Positions 15,674-21,759 of a stretch of DNA of 45,374 bases are shown piece after piece. The number at the start of each line of letters is the position of its first letter. Within the stretch, counting starts at the first letter, position 1. This stretch comes from a virus. The notes below the pieces were generated by a model, which ran no database searches, was not told where the DNA came from, and saw only the letters and a list, made by a program, of their open reading frames with translations. The position numbers and the translations under genes were made by a program. Location of the stretch: IMG/VR virus record IMGVR_UViG_3300017934_000084, positions 1-45,374 of that record; one strand, 5' to 3'.

Positions 15674-15769
15674 ATGCAGGAGTTAGTAATTGCAGTTGTT
15701 TCTATTTTCGTGATGGCAATATTCTGGTTCTTTTTGGGACTATGGATAGTAAGTCATCCCGATTTTTGA
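15674..15769 (+). CDS. Tiny membrane protein, 31 aa
   Basis: An ATG frame between two tRNA genes, preceded by AGGAA at good spacing. It codes for MQELVIAVVSIFVMAI, then a WFF and a short polar end: a single hydrophobic segment with an acidic N-terminus and HPDF at the end. It is likely a one-pass inner-membrane miniprotein. It was easy to miss because of its size. Confidence 0.5.
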   Translation: MQELVIAVVSIFVMAIFWFFLGLWIVSHPDF

Positions 15770-15772
15770 TAT

Positions 15773-15848
15773 GGCCCCATAGTTTACCGGCTGTGAACAT
15801 TTGGCTTTCAACCAAGAGGTGTGGGATCGTCCCCCACTGGGGTCACCA
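15773..15848 (+). tRNA. tRNA-Glu (anticodon TTC)
   Basis: Acceptor GGCCCCA/TGGGGTC with discriminator A and encoded CCA. D arm GTT/AAC. Anticodon stem TTTGG/CCAAG has loop CTTTCAA, giving TTC for GAA. T stem GTGGG/CCCAC has the odd loop ATCGTCC, in which A replaces the usual T at position 54. It starts three bases after the tiny membrane gene's stop. Confidence 0.9.
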
Positions 15849-15863
15849 AAAGAGCAAGTCTTT

Positions 15864-16136
15864 ATGAAATATATTACTAGTGAAGATATTTGTGGATGCT
15901 GTAAATATGTATTGGGTCGTGATTGGAATGATGTGTGCGAGCGTGTCGCCTCAATACGTCAGTATATCACCCTCCATACTCAGCCGGGCGAAAAGATTGA
16001 CATCTTCAAATTTGTCAAAGTTTTTGAGGATAACGAGGGCTACACCCGCAGTGATGTTTGCATGGCAGTGTTAAATCTCATCGAAGAAGGTATATTGCGA
16101 CACGATAAAAATGATATTGTGAGAAGTTATCAATAA
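15864..16136 (+). CDS. hypothetical protein, 90 aa
   Basis: Begins MKYITSEDICGCCKYVL. The cysteines could bind metal. The second half (GYTRSDVCMAVLNLIEEGILRHD, in two stretches) looks like a winged-helix segment, so a DNA- or RNA-binding role is possible. It lies between two tRNA-Glu genes and was chosen from the ATG at 15864, because earlier codons lie inside the tRNA. Confidence 0.6.
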   Translation: MKYITSEDICGCCKYVLGRDWNDVCERVASIRQYITLHTQPGEKIDIFKFVKVFEDNEGYTRSDVCMAVLNLIEEGILRHDKNDIVRSYQ

Positions 16137-16138
16137 CC

Positions 16139-16148
16139 TGATATAAAC
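16139..16148 (+). promoter_or_regulatory. Candidate extended -10 promoter before tRNA-Glu
   Basis: TGATATAAAC lies 9 bases before tRNA-Glu(CTC), a spacing that would place the start a few bases ahead of the tRNA. It shares the TGATATA core with the elements at 14011, 27274, 38544 and 40667. Confidence 0.4.
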
Positions 16149-16157
16149 AATACACAC

Positions 16158-16231
16158 GGTCCCTTCGTCTAATGGTAGGACATATCATTCTCAATGATAG
16201 AACAAGAGATCGATACTCTTAGGGATCGCCA
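16158..16231 (+). tRNA. tRNA-Glu (anticodon CTC)
   Basis: Acceptor GGTCCCT/AGGGATC, discriminator G, encoded CCA. D stem GTC/GAC has GG in the loop. Anticodon stem TATCA/TGATA has loop TTCTCAA, giving CTC for GAG. T stem AAGAG/CTCTT has loop ATCGATA, again with A at position 54 as in the other tRNA-Glu of this cluster. Confidence 0.9.
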
Positions 16232-16241
16232 GAAAGTTTAT

Positions 16242-16321
16242 GCCGATGTATACCCTGCGGTTTCTACCCGCTTGAAAGGTTAATTGAATACATGTGGGTT
16301 TGAGTCCCTCCATCGGTGCCA
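16242..16321 (+). tRNA. Aberrant tRNA-like gene, anticodon unresolved
   Basis: The acceptor GCCGATG/CATCGGT (one G-U), discriminator G, encoded CCA and a T arm (loop TTTGAGT, one stem mismatch) are clear. The inside does not make a cloverleaf. The best hairpin is GCGG-TTTCTAC-CCGC, which would give anticodon TCT (Arg) but leaves no room for a D arm and about 20 nt before the T arm. A serine-like loop CTTGAAA has no stem. It may be a degenerate tRNA, a tRNA mimic or a gene damaged by the adjoining homing nuclease, whose 3' end overlaps it. Confidence 0.5.
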
Positions 16322-16995
16322 AGTTTAATATTGATTATGTTTTGAATTATTTCCCAAAATTTTTCAGCATTACTCGACTTAAATCTTTTAAGTGAGGACG
16401 TATCGATAATTACCAATTCAATATTTTTTTCGAGACAAGCTTGAAACTTTCTGCTGTCGTTATTTTGTATGCTTGCTAATTTATCTTGTCCATAGATGGG
16501 TTCATAATGGAAAATGCCGTTAAGTTCGAAGGCAAGATTAAGTGATGGAATATAAATATCAAGTTCAGAATTGATGGTTTCTTTTTGGTTATACTTCACA
16601 TGCAATGATGGGTATGATATTGAGATTTTTTCTTCAAGCCATTGTTCTAATTTAGAGCGGCGTGTTCCGGTAGTTTTGTGAGTGTTATTATAAGTGGCGG
16701 CACAACTGTGCGAGCAAAAACTATTACCACTTTTTGATAACTTGAATTGATGTAGTTGTTTGATAAATGTTATTCCACATTGGACGCAATTTACGTTTAT
16801 TGATGTTATTTGTGAAAGTCCCATACATTTTGTGCTACAAAATCTTGTTTCTTGATGCTTTAATAAACGTAATCTTATCCATTTAGCTTCCATATAAAAA
16901 GTTTGCGAGCAATATTCGCATTCGAAAGGTAATTTGTCAGTACGAGCATAATCGTTTAACTTAGTGATATCAAATAAAGGCTGCATACCTATCAT
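16264..16995 (-). CDS. Vsr/EDxHD-like homing endonuclease with zinc fingers, 243 aa
   Basis: Three zinc-finger-like units (CEYC with FCSTKC, CVQC, FCSHSC) lead to a nuclease domain: SELDIYIPSLNLAFELNG, then H and the ligand-rich KNIELVIID segment. This matches Vsr-like homing enzymes in which D and E hold the metal. The last 19 residues (from LGTDGG) are coded by the opposite strand of the tRNA-like gene, so the nuclease gene probably landed beside or in that tRNA. AT-rich, unlike its neighbours. Confidence 0.75.
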   Translation of the reverse strand: MIGMQPLFDITKLNDYARTDKLPFECEYCSQTFYMEAKWIRLRLLKHQETRFCSTKCMGLSQITSINVNCVQCGITFIKQLHQFKLSKSGNSFCSHSCAATYNNTHKTTGTRRSKLEQWLEEKISISYPSLHVKYNQKETINSELDIYIPSLNLAFELNGIFHYEPIYGQDKLASIQNNDSRKFQACLEKNIELVIIDTSSLKRFKSSNAEKFWEIIQNIINIKLGTDGGTQTHMYSINLSSG

Positions 16996-17064
16996 GATTC
17001 GATATGCATAGAAAATATATTTTCGACTATTGATAGGGATACAACTAAAAATTTAGGCATATTT

Positions 17065-17073
17065 TGATATTAA
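17065..17073 (+). promoter_or_regulatory. Candidate extended -10 promoter before tRNA-Arg
   Basis: TGATATTAA lies 11 bases before tRNA-Arg(ACG) and matches the TGATATA-type element. The surrounding 80 bases (16996-17084) are AT-rich with a 14-bp palindrome, GAAAATATATTTTC, at 17011-17024 and no gene. Confidence 0.35.
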
Positions 17074-17084
17074 ATTGTAAATAT

Positions 17085-17171
17085 GCGTCTGTAGTCTAAC
17101 GGACAAGGCTCCTGGCTACGAACCAGGCGGGGGCAACTCCATAGTAGGTTCGACTCCTACCAGACGCACCA
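17085..17171 (+). tRNA. tRNA-Arg (anticodon ACG) with long variable arm
   Basis: Acceptor GCGTCTG/CAGACGC with A and encoded CCA. Anticodon stem CCTGG/CCAGG has loop CTACGAA, the loop of bacterial tRNA-Arg(ACG). T stem GTAGG/CCTAC has loop TTCGACT. The variable region is 16 nt and forms a hairpin GGGG-GCAA-CTCC with a GNRA tetraloop. Arginine tRNAs normally have a short variable loop, so this is class II-like in shape. Reading of CGC or CGA would need A34-to-inosine editing. Confidence 0.85.
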
Positions 17172-17176
17172 AATAT

Positions 17177-17251
17177 ATCCTCGTAGTGAAATGAATATCA
17201 CAATTGTCTTCGAAACAATTAGTGTGGGTTTGATTCCCACCGAGGATGCCA
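17177..17251 (+). tRNA. tRNA-Arg (anticodon TCG)
   Basis: Acceptor ATCCTCG/CGAGGAT, discriminator G, encoded CCA. D stem GTG/CAC, with a loop that lacks the usual GG. Anticodon stem ATTGT/ACAAT has loop CTTCGAA, giving TCG for CGA and other CGN. T stem GTGGG/CCCAC has loop TTTGATT. It lies five bases after the previous tRNA. Confidence 0.88.
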
Positions 17252-17297
17252 ACAGCTCCGAAAGAAGCTATTTTTATTACTATCATTGCATTTGTGT

Positions 17298-17933
17298 ATG
17301 TTAAAACTCGCAGTTGTCGGTGATTTATCGCAGAATGACCCATCACGTTTGGCGCAAGCCTTAGATGCTGCCTTATCAGTCGCAGATATAGTAGTGCAAG
17401 TAGGAGACATTAATCCCGGTTATGATGTGATGAAGCAACGATTAGGAACGGGTAAGTTGTTTTGTGTGCCAGGCAATCACGATATTCAGGGTCCTGGTAA
17501 TTGGGATGCCAGCCTTTCAGGTCTTCCTAAACAATGGGCTAAAACTTTTGATAATGCATATTTGATTGGTTTGAATAATAGTTGCGATACTTTTGATCAG
17601 GAGGCTTGGAATTTGTTGAACGCATCCCCCACTAATCTTCGGTTGTTTGTCTTTTGCCATAAACCCCTCTCACCTATCGTTTTTCCTGACGGTACTGAGT
17701 CGCAACACATTATGGGCGAAGGTGCCCTTTGTCCTGATGCTGTCAGGCTACAACAGTGGGCAACAGGTCGTCACGTCACTTTCTGTCATGGTCATTATCA
17801 TGGTTGGACATTAATGAATTCTAATTACGGCACGGTTATAGTAGATGGACGAGGCGGCGCAGCTCCTCAAATTGGCTACACATTATTGGTTATTCAACCT
17901 GAAGGTTGGGTAGCTCACGCAGTGGTATTATAA
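17298..17933 (+). CDS. Metallophosphoesterase (third of four), 211 aa
   Basis: A calcineurin-like fold with VVGDLS at the N-terminus (D kept, the usual DxH histidine replaced), VQVGDINPG, CVPGNHD near residue 63, FCHKP near 125 and CHGHYHGW near 162. The loss of the first histidine is seen in several phage members and may change metal choice or activity. The start at 17298 is the first ATG after the tRNA pair. Confidence 0.85.
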   Translation: MLKLAVVGDLSQNDPSRLAQALDAALSVADIVVQVGDINPGYDVMKQRLGTGKLFCVPGNHDIQGPGNWDASLSGLPKQWAKTFDNAYLIGLNNSCDTFDQEAWNLLNASPTNLRLFVFCHKPLSPIVFPDGTESQHIMGEGALCPDAVRLQQWATGRHVTFCHGHYHGWTLMNSNYGTVIVDGRGGAAPQIGYTLLVIQPEGWVAHAVVL

Positions 17934-17942
17934 GGATTTATT

Positions 17943-18497
17943 ATGGAACATTATTGTCATGCTCGAGGCTGCACTGTTTCAGTCAAGCCCGAACTGTTGA
18001 TGTGCTGGAATCATTGGAAACAGGTTCCTAAAACTATTCAACAAGCCGTTTATTTACACTATCGTCCTGGACAATGTGATGACAAACATCCGTCTAAAGA
18101 ATGGCATGAAGCGGCGGATGCGGCTATTGGTTATGTAGCTCAAAAAGAAGGTCATTCTATTCGCCAATGTGAAAAAGAAGCATTAATGAAGTTCGGTTGT
18201 AGTCCTAAAACTCCCAAAGTGGTGCATTGTAAAAGAGAACCATACGATGTTTATATTGGCAGGGGTTCAAAGTTTGGCAACCCCTACTCTCACCAAGAGG
18301 GAACGGCTGCTGTTTGGGTAGTAGATACCCGCGAAGATGCCATCCGTCTATATGAGGAGTGGTTGCGCGCTCAATCAAAATTGATGGCGGCTGTTAAGAA
18401 AGAATTGCGCGGGCGCATTCTTGGCTGTTGGTGTTCTCCGCTGGCATGTCATGGTGATGTGCTATTGAAAATAGCCAATGAGGAAAAAGATGAGTGA
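17943..18497 (+). CDS. DUF4326 protein with N-terminal zinc-binding module, 184 aa
   Basis: The N-terminal 70 residues (CHARGCT, MCWNHW, then an acidic helix) form a Cys/His module seen alone in other phages. From about residue 93 it is a DUF4326 domain: VVHCKREPYDVYIGRGS, KFGNPYSHQEG, and the C-terminal LRGRILGCWCSPLACHGD. The conserved Cys-Trp-Cys and CHGD suggest a catalytic or nucleotide-binding site, but the biochemical role of this family is not known to me. The two modules are fused here. Confidence 0.75.
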   Translation: MEHYCHARGCTVSVKPELLMCWNHWKQVPKTIQQAVYLHYRPGQCDDKHPSKEWHEAADAAIGYVAQKEGHSIRQCEKEALMKFGCSPKTPKVVHCKREPYDVYIGRGSKFGNPYSHQEGTAAVWVVDTREDAIRLYEEWLRAQSKLMAAVKKELRGRILGCWCSPLACHGDVLLKIANEEKDE

Positions 18498-18795
18498 AAT
18501 GAAGGGACTCTCCCTAGCAGAGAACTTAAAGATGAAGTCTGACGAGCAACACGCGAATATTAACGATCAGATTCGTGACGAACTCACCAATGAACTTCTG
18601 CATAAAGCCAAGGAAGCAGCTAATGATGGTTTGTATGCTGCAACCCTTTACGACGAACAAATTGAGAGCAGAGAAATTGCCAAGCCTTTGAAAAGGTTGT
18701 TAAAAGCATACGGTTTCAAAGTTAGCATTGGGAGAACAGAAGGGTTGGGTAAAATGGCATTAAGCCAGACTTATCTGACCATCTCTTGGAAATAG
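18490..18795 (+). CDS. hypothetical protein, 101 aa
   Basis: The ATG at 18490 has AGGA six bases upstream and overlaps the end of the DUF4326 gene. An earlier ATG at 18478 lacks this. The protein is helical in its first half (NDQIRDELTNELLHKAKEAA) and beta-like at the end. Its stop lies just before the structured RNA element at 18798. No family recognised. Confidence 0.65.
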   Translation: MSEMKGLSLAENLKMKSDEQHANINDQIRDELTNELLHKAKEAANDGLYAATLYDEQIESREIAKPLKRLLKAYGFKVSIGRTEGLGKMALSQTYLTISWK

Positions 18796-18797
18796 AC

Positions 18798-19053
18798 TTT
18801 GGATAGTCCCTCTACTGATTTAGTTGACCGGTAACAAGACTAAACGTTGAGCCGAATCAATCGTTAGTAGAGCTGTGGTAGGAGAGTTTCAGATCTCCTT
18901 TGACACGGTGAATTGACACCAGATAGGAATGAGTCTTCAACCCGTGAGGCGAGAAATAAGTTCCTACAGCCCAATCCCAGACGAACTGTATAGTTCCTTT
19001 TGCACTTGGGAAAATAGGTGAACCAAAGCGGGGAGCAAGCCGCACTATCCAAA
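18798..19053 (+). ncRNA. Candidate novel structured RNA, about 256 nt
   Basis: A gene-free stretch closed by a perfect 10-bp stem: TTTGGATAGT (18798-18807) with ACTATCCAAA (19044-19053). Inside are further helices. A 7-bp stem (810-816/866-872) closes a three-way junction with hairpins 820-825/838-843 and 843-850/857-865. Other helices are a 6-bp hairpin AGGAGA/TCTCCT (880-899), a GGTG/CACC hairpin (907-920), a TAGGAA/TTCCTA pairing (924-929/961-966), GAACT-GTAT-AGTTC (983-996) and GCGG/CCGC (19028-19043). It lacks RNase P, tmRNA, SRP and intron signatures. It ends 19 bases before the next ATG, so it could be a separate RNA or a cis-acting leader. Confidence 0.6.
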
Positions 19054-19072
19054 ATTAACCTGTGAGGATAAA

Positions 19073-19372
19073 ATGAATAGACCTGAATTTGTGACTGAAG
19101 CTGACATTCAACGCTGGTCAGACACTATAGATAATGACCCTAACCCGCTTAGGCATTTTGCTGATTTTGCTATACTTCGAGAATTATTATATGCTAGTTT
19201 CTGGTTAGCCGAGAGTTTGCAAAAAGAAGGGTGTCCAGCCGAGATTATTCCTCGTATTCAGTATACTATGGGCGGATTATCTTTTGGTAAAGATCCCTGG
19301 ATAATAGCCCAAGAGATGTTGGAAGCCTATAAGAACAACGAGATGGAGTTCGAAATTGACTATGATGCATAA
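19073..19372 (+). CDS. hypothetical protein, 99 aa
   Basis: A largely helical acidic protein with no motif that I recognise. GAGGA precedes the ATG at good spacing. It is the first gene after the structured RNA, so it would be the gene controlled if that element is a leader. It overlaps the next gene's start by about ten bases. Confidence 0.65.
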   Translation: MNRPEFVTEADIQRWSDTIDNDPNPLRHFADFAILRELLYASFWLAESLQKEGCPAEIIPRIQYTMGGLSFGKDPWIIAQEMLEAYKNNEMEFEIDYDA

Positions 19373-19763
19373 ATTAATGGATCAGGAAGATCCTAAATGT
19401 TTATATTGTAATGGTCAGTGTTCTGTTTCTTTAGAGGGATATAAAGCTCCGATGGGCTGTAGTGATGATAGAGAGATCTTAACTTGTACCTTATGTAAAG
19501 AAGTTTTCACTATTTTTTCCATACAAAGCATCGAGGGCGAAACCATATATTATGGCTTCAGTTTTTCTTGCCAAGATATTACTGTTTTTTACGAATACAA
19601 AAATAAAAATTTTGGACTGTTTTCTCAAAAAACAAAATCAATTGTAGATGAACATGGAGATATGGAAGATATCTCTCCTACAGAGGTTCCTATTTTTGAG
19701 ATAGATTTTTCTAACAAAAATAAGCTTCATAACAAACTCAAAACCTACCTATTATTCTCATGA
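19362..19763 (+). CDS. Zinc-binding hypothetical protein with DFS-FS tail, 133 aa
   Basis: CLYCNGQC near the start and CTLC near residue 45 could form a zinc site. The C-terminus DFSNKNKLHNKLKTYLLFS matches the end of the protein at 9454-10089, so the pair share a tail module and zinc cysteines. The start is uncertain: two adjacent ATGs lie at 19362 and 19365, and another at 19377. Its stop overlaps the ATP-grasp gene (ATGA). Confidence 0.65.
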   Translation: MMHKLMDQEDPKCLYCNGQCSVSLEGYKAPMGCSDDREILTCTLCKEVFTIFSIQSIEGETIYYGFSFSCQDITVFYEYKNKNFGLFSQKTKSIVDEHGDMEDISPTEVPIFEIDFSNKNKLHNKLKTYLLFS

Positions 19764-20491
19764 GAAAAGTATATATACAGAAGAATGGTGAATTCATTAC
19801 TTCTAACATGTACGCTTCCTGGGAAGGGTTTCGCCTCAAAGGCTATGAAACTATTCCTTTCGAAGGTGAATTTGAGTCACCAGAACTCGATGCTATTCCT
19901 CTATCTAAGGACGACATTGTTTGTGGTTACATCCCTATAGTTAGGAAAGTCTTCGATCGGTTAGGCGCTACCCAACCTGATGTGCCTAGCATCCCAGCCA
20001 GCCTACTCAAATTCTGTGGTCGTCAAGTATGGTATGGACATTTAAATGATGTTCATAAACAGGACTATGACGTTAAGCCAGTGTTCATCAAACCTAAACA
20101 CACGCAAAAACTTTTTCCAGGACATGTAGTGTCGTCTTTCAAGGACTTGATTAAGACGTCTGCATATCCAATGGATACTGTTATACAAATGTCAGACCCA
20201 GTTAATTTTATCACTGAGTACCGGGGTTATGTGTTACGAGGTGAACTCTTGGGACTGCGACACTACAAGGGTGATACTTGTGTCATTCCGAGTGGCTATA
20301 CTATCAAACAAGCTATCGCAGCTTTCGAGAATGCACCTGTTGCTTACTCCATTGACTTTGGAGTAAGCGATGATGGCCGATCTCTACTTGTTGAAACCAA
20401 TGATGCATTTGCATTAGGTAATTACGGATTGAACAGTTTAGATTATACCGACATGATTGAAGCTCGTTGGGATCAGATTGTAAATTATTGA
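19760..20491 (+). CDS. ATP-grasp enzyme, R2K clade, 243 aa
   Basis: Likely an ATP-dependent carboxylate-amine ligase that joins an amino acid or amine to a carboxylate. C-terminal features fit the R2K ATP-grasp group known from phages and bacteria: PVFIKPKHTQKLFPGHVV (nucleotide lysine region), TEYRGYVLRGELLGLRHY (the arginines), and AYSIDFGVSDDGRSLLVET followed by N-D (metal-binding Asp, Glu and Asn). The substrate is unknown; protein or metabolite tagging is an inference from the group. It is translationally coupled to the zinc protein before it. Confidence 0.75.
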   Translation: MRKVYIQKNGEFITSNMYASWEGFRLKGYETIPFEGEFESPELDAIPLSKDDIVCGYIPIVRKVFDRLGATQPDVPSIPASLLKFCGRQVWYGHLNDVHKQDYDVKPVFIKPKHTQKLFPGHVVSSFKDLIKTSAYPMDTVIQMSDPVNFITEYRGYVLRGELLGLRHYKGDTCVIPSGYTIKQAIAAFENAPVAYSIDFGVSDDGRSLLVETNDAFALGNYGLNSLDYTDMIEARWDQIVNY

Positions 20492-20528
20492 ATTTATTAG
20501 TGAAGTTTCTTTTTTATTTCGGAAGTCG

Positions 20529-20557
20529 TTGACAGTTATTATATTCATGAATATGTT
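20529..20557 (+). promoter_or_regulatory. Sigma-70-like promoter for the MoxR-VWA operon
   Basis: TTGACA at 20529-20534, 17-bp spacer, TATGTT at 20552-20557. An inverted repeat GTTGAC (20528-20533) and GTCAAC (20559-20564) brackets the promoter and could be an operator. The -35 is perfect and the -10 matches 4 of 6. The rest of the 95-bp gap shows no gene. Confidence 0.5.
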
Positions 20558-20586
20558 GGTCAACATTGCCTTCATCGGAGTAAATA

Positions 20587-21720
20587 ATGGCTAAACAAGA
20601 ACAACAGATGAGTGTGTCGGATTTTAATCTGGCAAAAATTAATACCAAAGAATTATCGAGTCACGTAGGCGCAACCATCCAAATTGGTGGCAATATCGCC
20701 ATTTTTGGTCGAAGAGGAACGGGTAAGACAGAAATTTCTAAACAAGAAATTAAAAAGGCGGGTATGCATGAGGTGTATCTCAATTTATCCGTAATGGAAC
20801 GAGTTGACTTAGGTGGCTATCCTAACATCATGGGTATGTCGGAAGCTGACAGGTTGAATCGTAAATTTGTTAACTTTTTGATGCCACAATTTTATCAGCC
20901 GATGATCGAAGGTAAACGCCCCGTAGTTCTACTATTAGATGAAGTAGATAAGGCAGATCAAAGTTTGTGGGCACCGTTATTAGAACTAACTCAGTTTAGA
21001 AGTATGAATGGTTTGGCTCTGCCCAATCTGTATGCTACCATTATGACTGGCAACCTTATTTCTGAAGGTGGAGCCCGCCCCAGTTTGCCATTGCTCGATA
21101 GGGCAGAAAAGTATTTGGTAGAAGCTGATGTAACTTCTTGGATGAATTGGGCGGGTAAGTCTGGTCATATTCATCCTTCTATTACCGCTTTTATCAATGA
21201 CAACCCTAAGGATTTGCTGGGCGCAGTAGACCCAGATGATCGTTATGCCGATCCATCTCCTCGTGGTTGGACCCGAGCTTCTGACATTCTTTTTAGAGGA
21301 GAAGAAAAAGGTTGGAGCTCGGAAATGTTACACAATAAAGTTCGTGGTTGCGTAGGCAAAGATGCTGGTATCCGTTATTCTTTATATTATGATCATTATC
21401 AGAAACTATTGCCGATGGTGGAACGAGTATATAAGGAAGAGAATATTTCTCGTGAATATACTGCGTTAGATCCTTCTCAGCAACTGATCACGTGTATGAT
21501 TGCTTGTGCTCGTTTGGCTAATCATTTGGATCAAGTTCATGATGCTGATCCGCCTCCCGCTCTCAAATTGATGGGTCGTTTCTTACAGTATGTTTCTCAT
21601 GAAAATGTGTTGGCAGCCGTTCGCAGTCAGGTGACCATTGATCGTATTGTTCAATTCAGCCTAGATGAGAATCAGGACTGGCAGGACATCATGAGCCGCA
21701 TCAACCAGAAGGTAGATTAA
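20587..21720 (+). CDS. MoxR-type AAA+ ATPase, 377 aa (copy 1)
   Basis: A chaperone-like ATPase that normally remodels or activates a client together with a VWA protein. Walker A is GRRGTGKT at 41-48, Walker B is LLLDEVDKAD near 115, the sensor-1 asparagine is in MTGNLI, and the SPRGWTRAS segment near 220 is sensor 2. Its partner, a metallopeptidase/VWA protein, follows after 39 bases. A second copy without such a partner is at 31001. Confidence 0.9.
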   Translation: MAKQEQQMSVSDFNLAKINTKELSSHVGATIQIGGNIAIFGRRGTGKTEISKQEIKKAGMHEVYLNLSVMERVDLGGYPNIMGMSEADRLNRKFVNFLMPQFYQPMIEGKRPVVLLLDEVDKADQSLWAPLLELTQFRSMNGLALPNLYATIMTGNLISEGGARPSLPLLDRAEKYLVEADVTSWMNWAGKSGHIHPSITAFINDNPKDLLGAVDPDDRYADPSPRGWTRASDILFRGEEKGWSSEMLHNKVRGCVGKDAGIRYSLYYDHYQKLLPMVERVYKEENISREYTALDPSQQLITCMIACARLANHLDQVHDADPPPALKLMGRFLQYVSHENVLAAVRSQVTIDRIVQFSLDENQDWQDIMSRINQKVD

Positions 21721-21759
21721 TTCCTATTCCTTATCAGATATATACTTATTGGAGTTTAA

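Noticed and set aside
17116-17410. Minus-strand open frames over the tRNA-Arg genes
   Set aside because: They lie on the complement of two tRNAs and the start of a phosphoesterase gene. No ribosome-binding site or protein-like pattern.
18910-18930. TTGACA inside the structured RNA as a promoter
   Set aside because: No -10 box lies 15-19 bases downstream, and the bases take part in predicted hairpins.
18857-19052. Two minus-strand frames inside the structured RNA
   Set aside because: Both are short, in two frames over the same bases, and the base pairing explains the sequence better. No family resemblance.
18798-19053. Group I intron or RNase P RNA
   Set aside because: No split gene flanks it, and the core sequences of intron P3-P7 and of the RNase P conserved regions are absent on reading.
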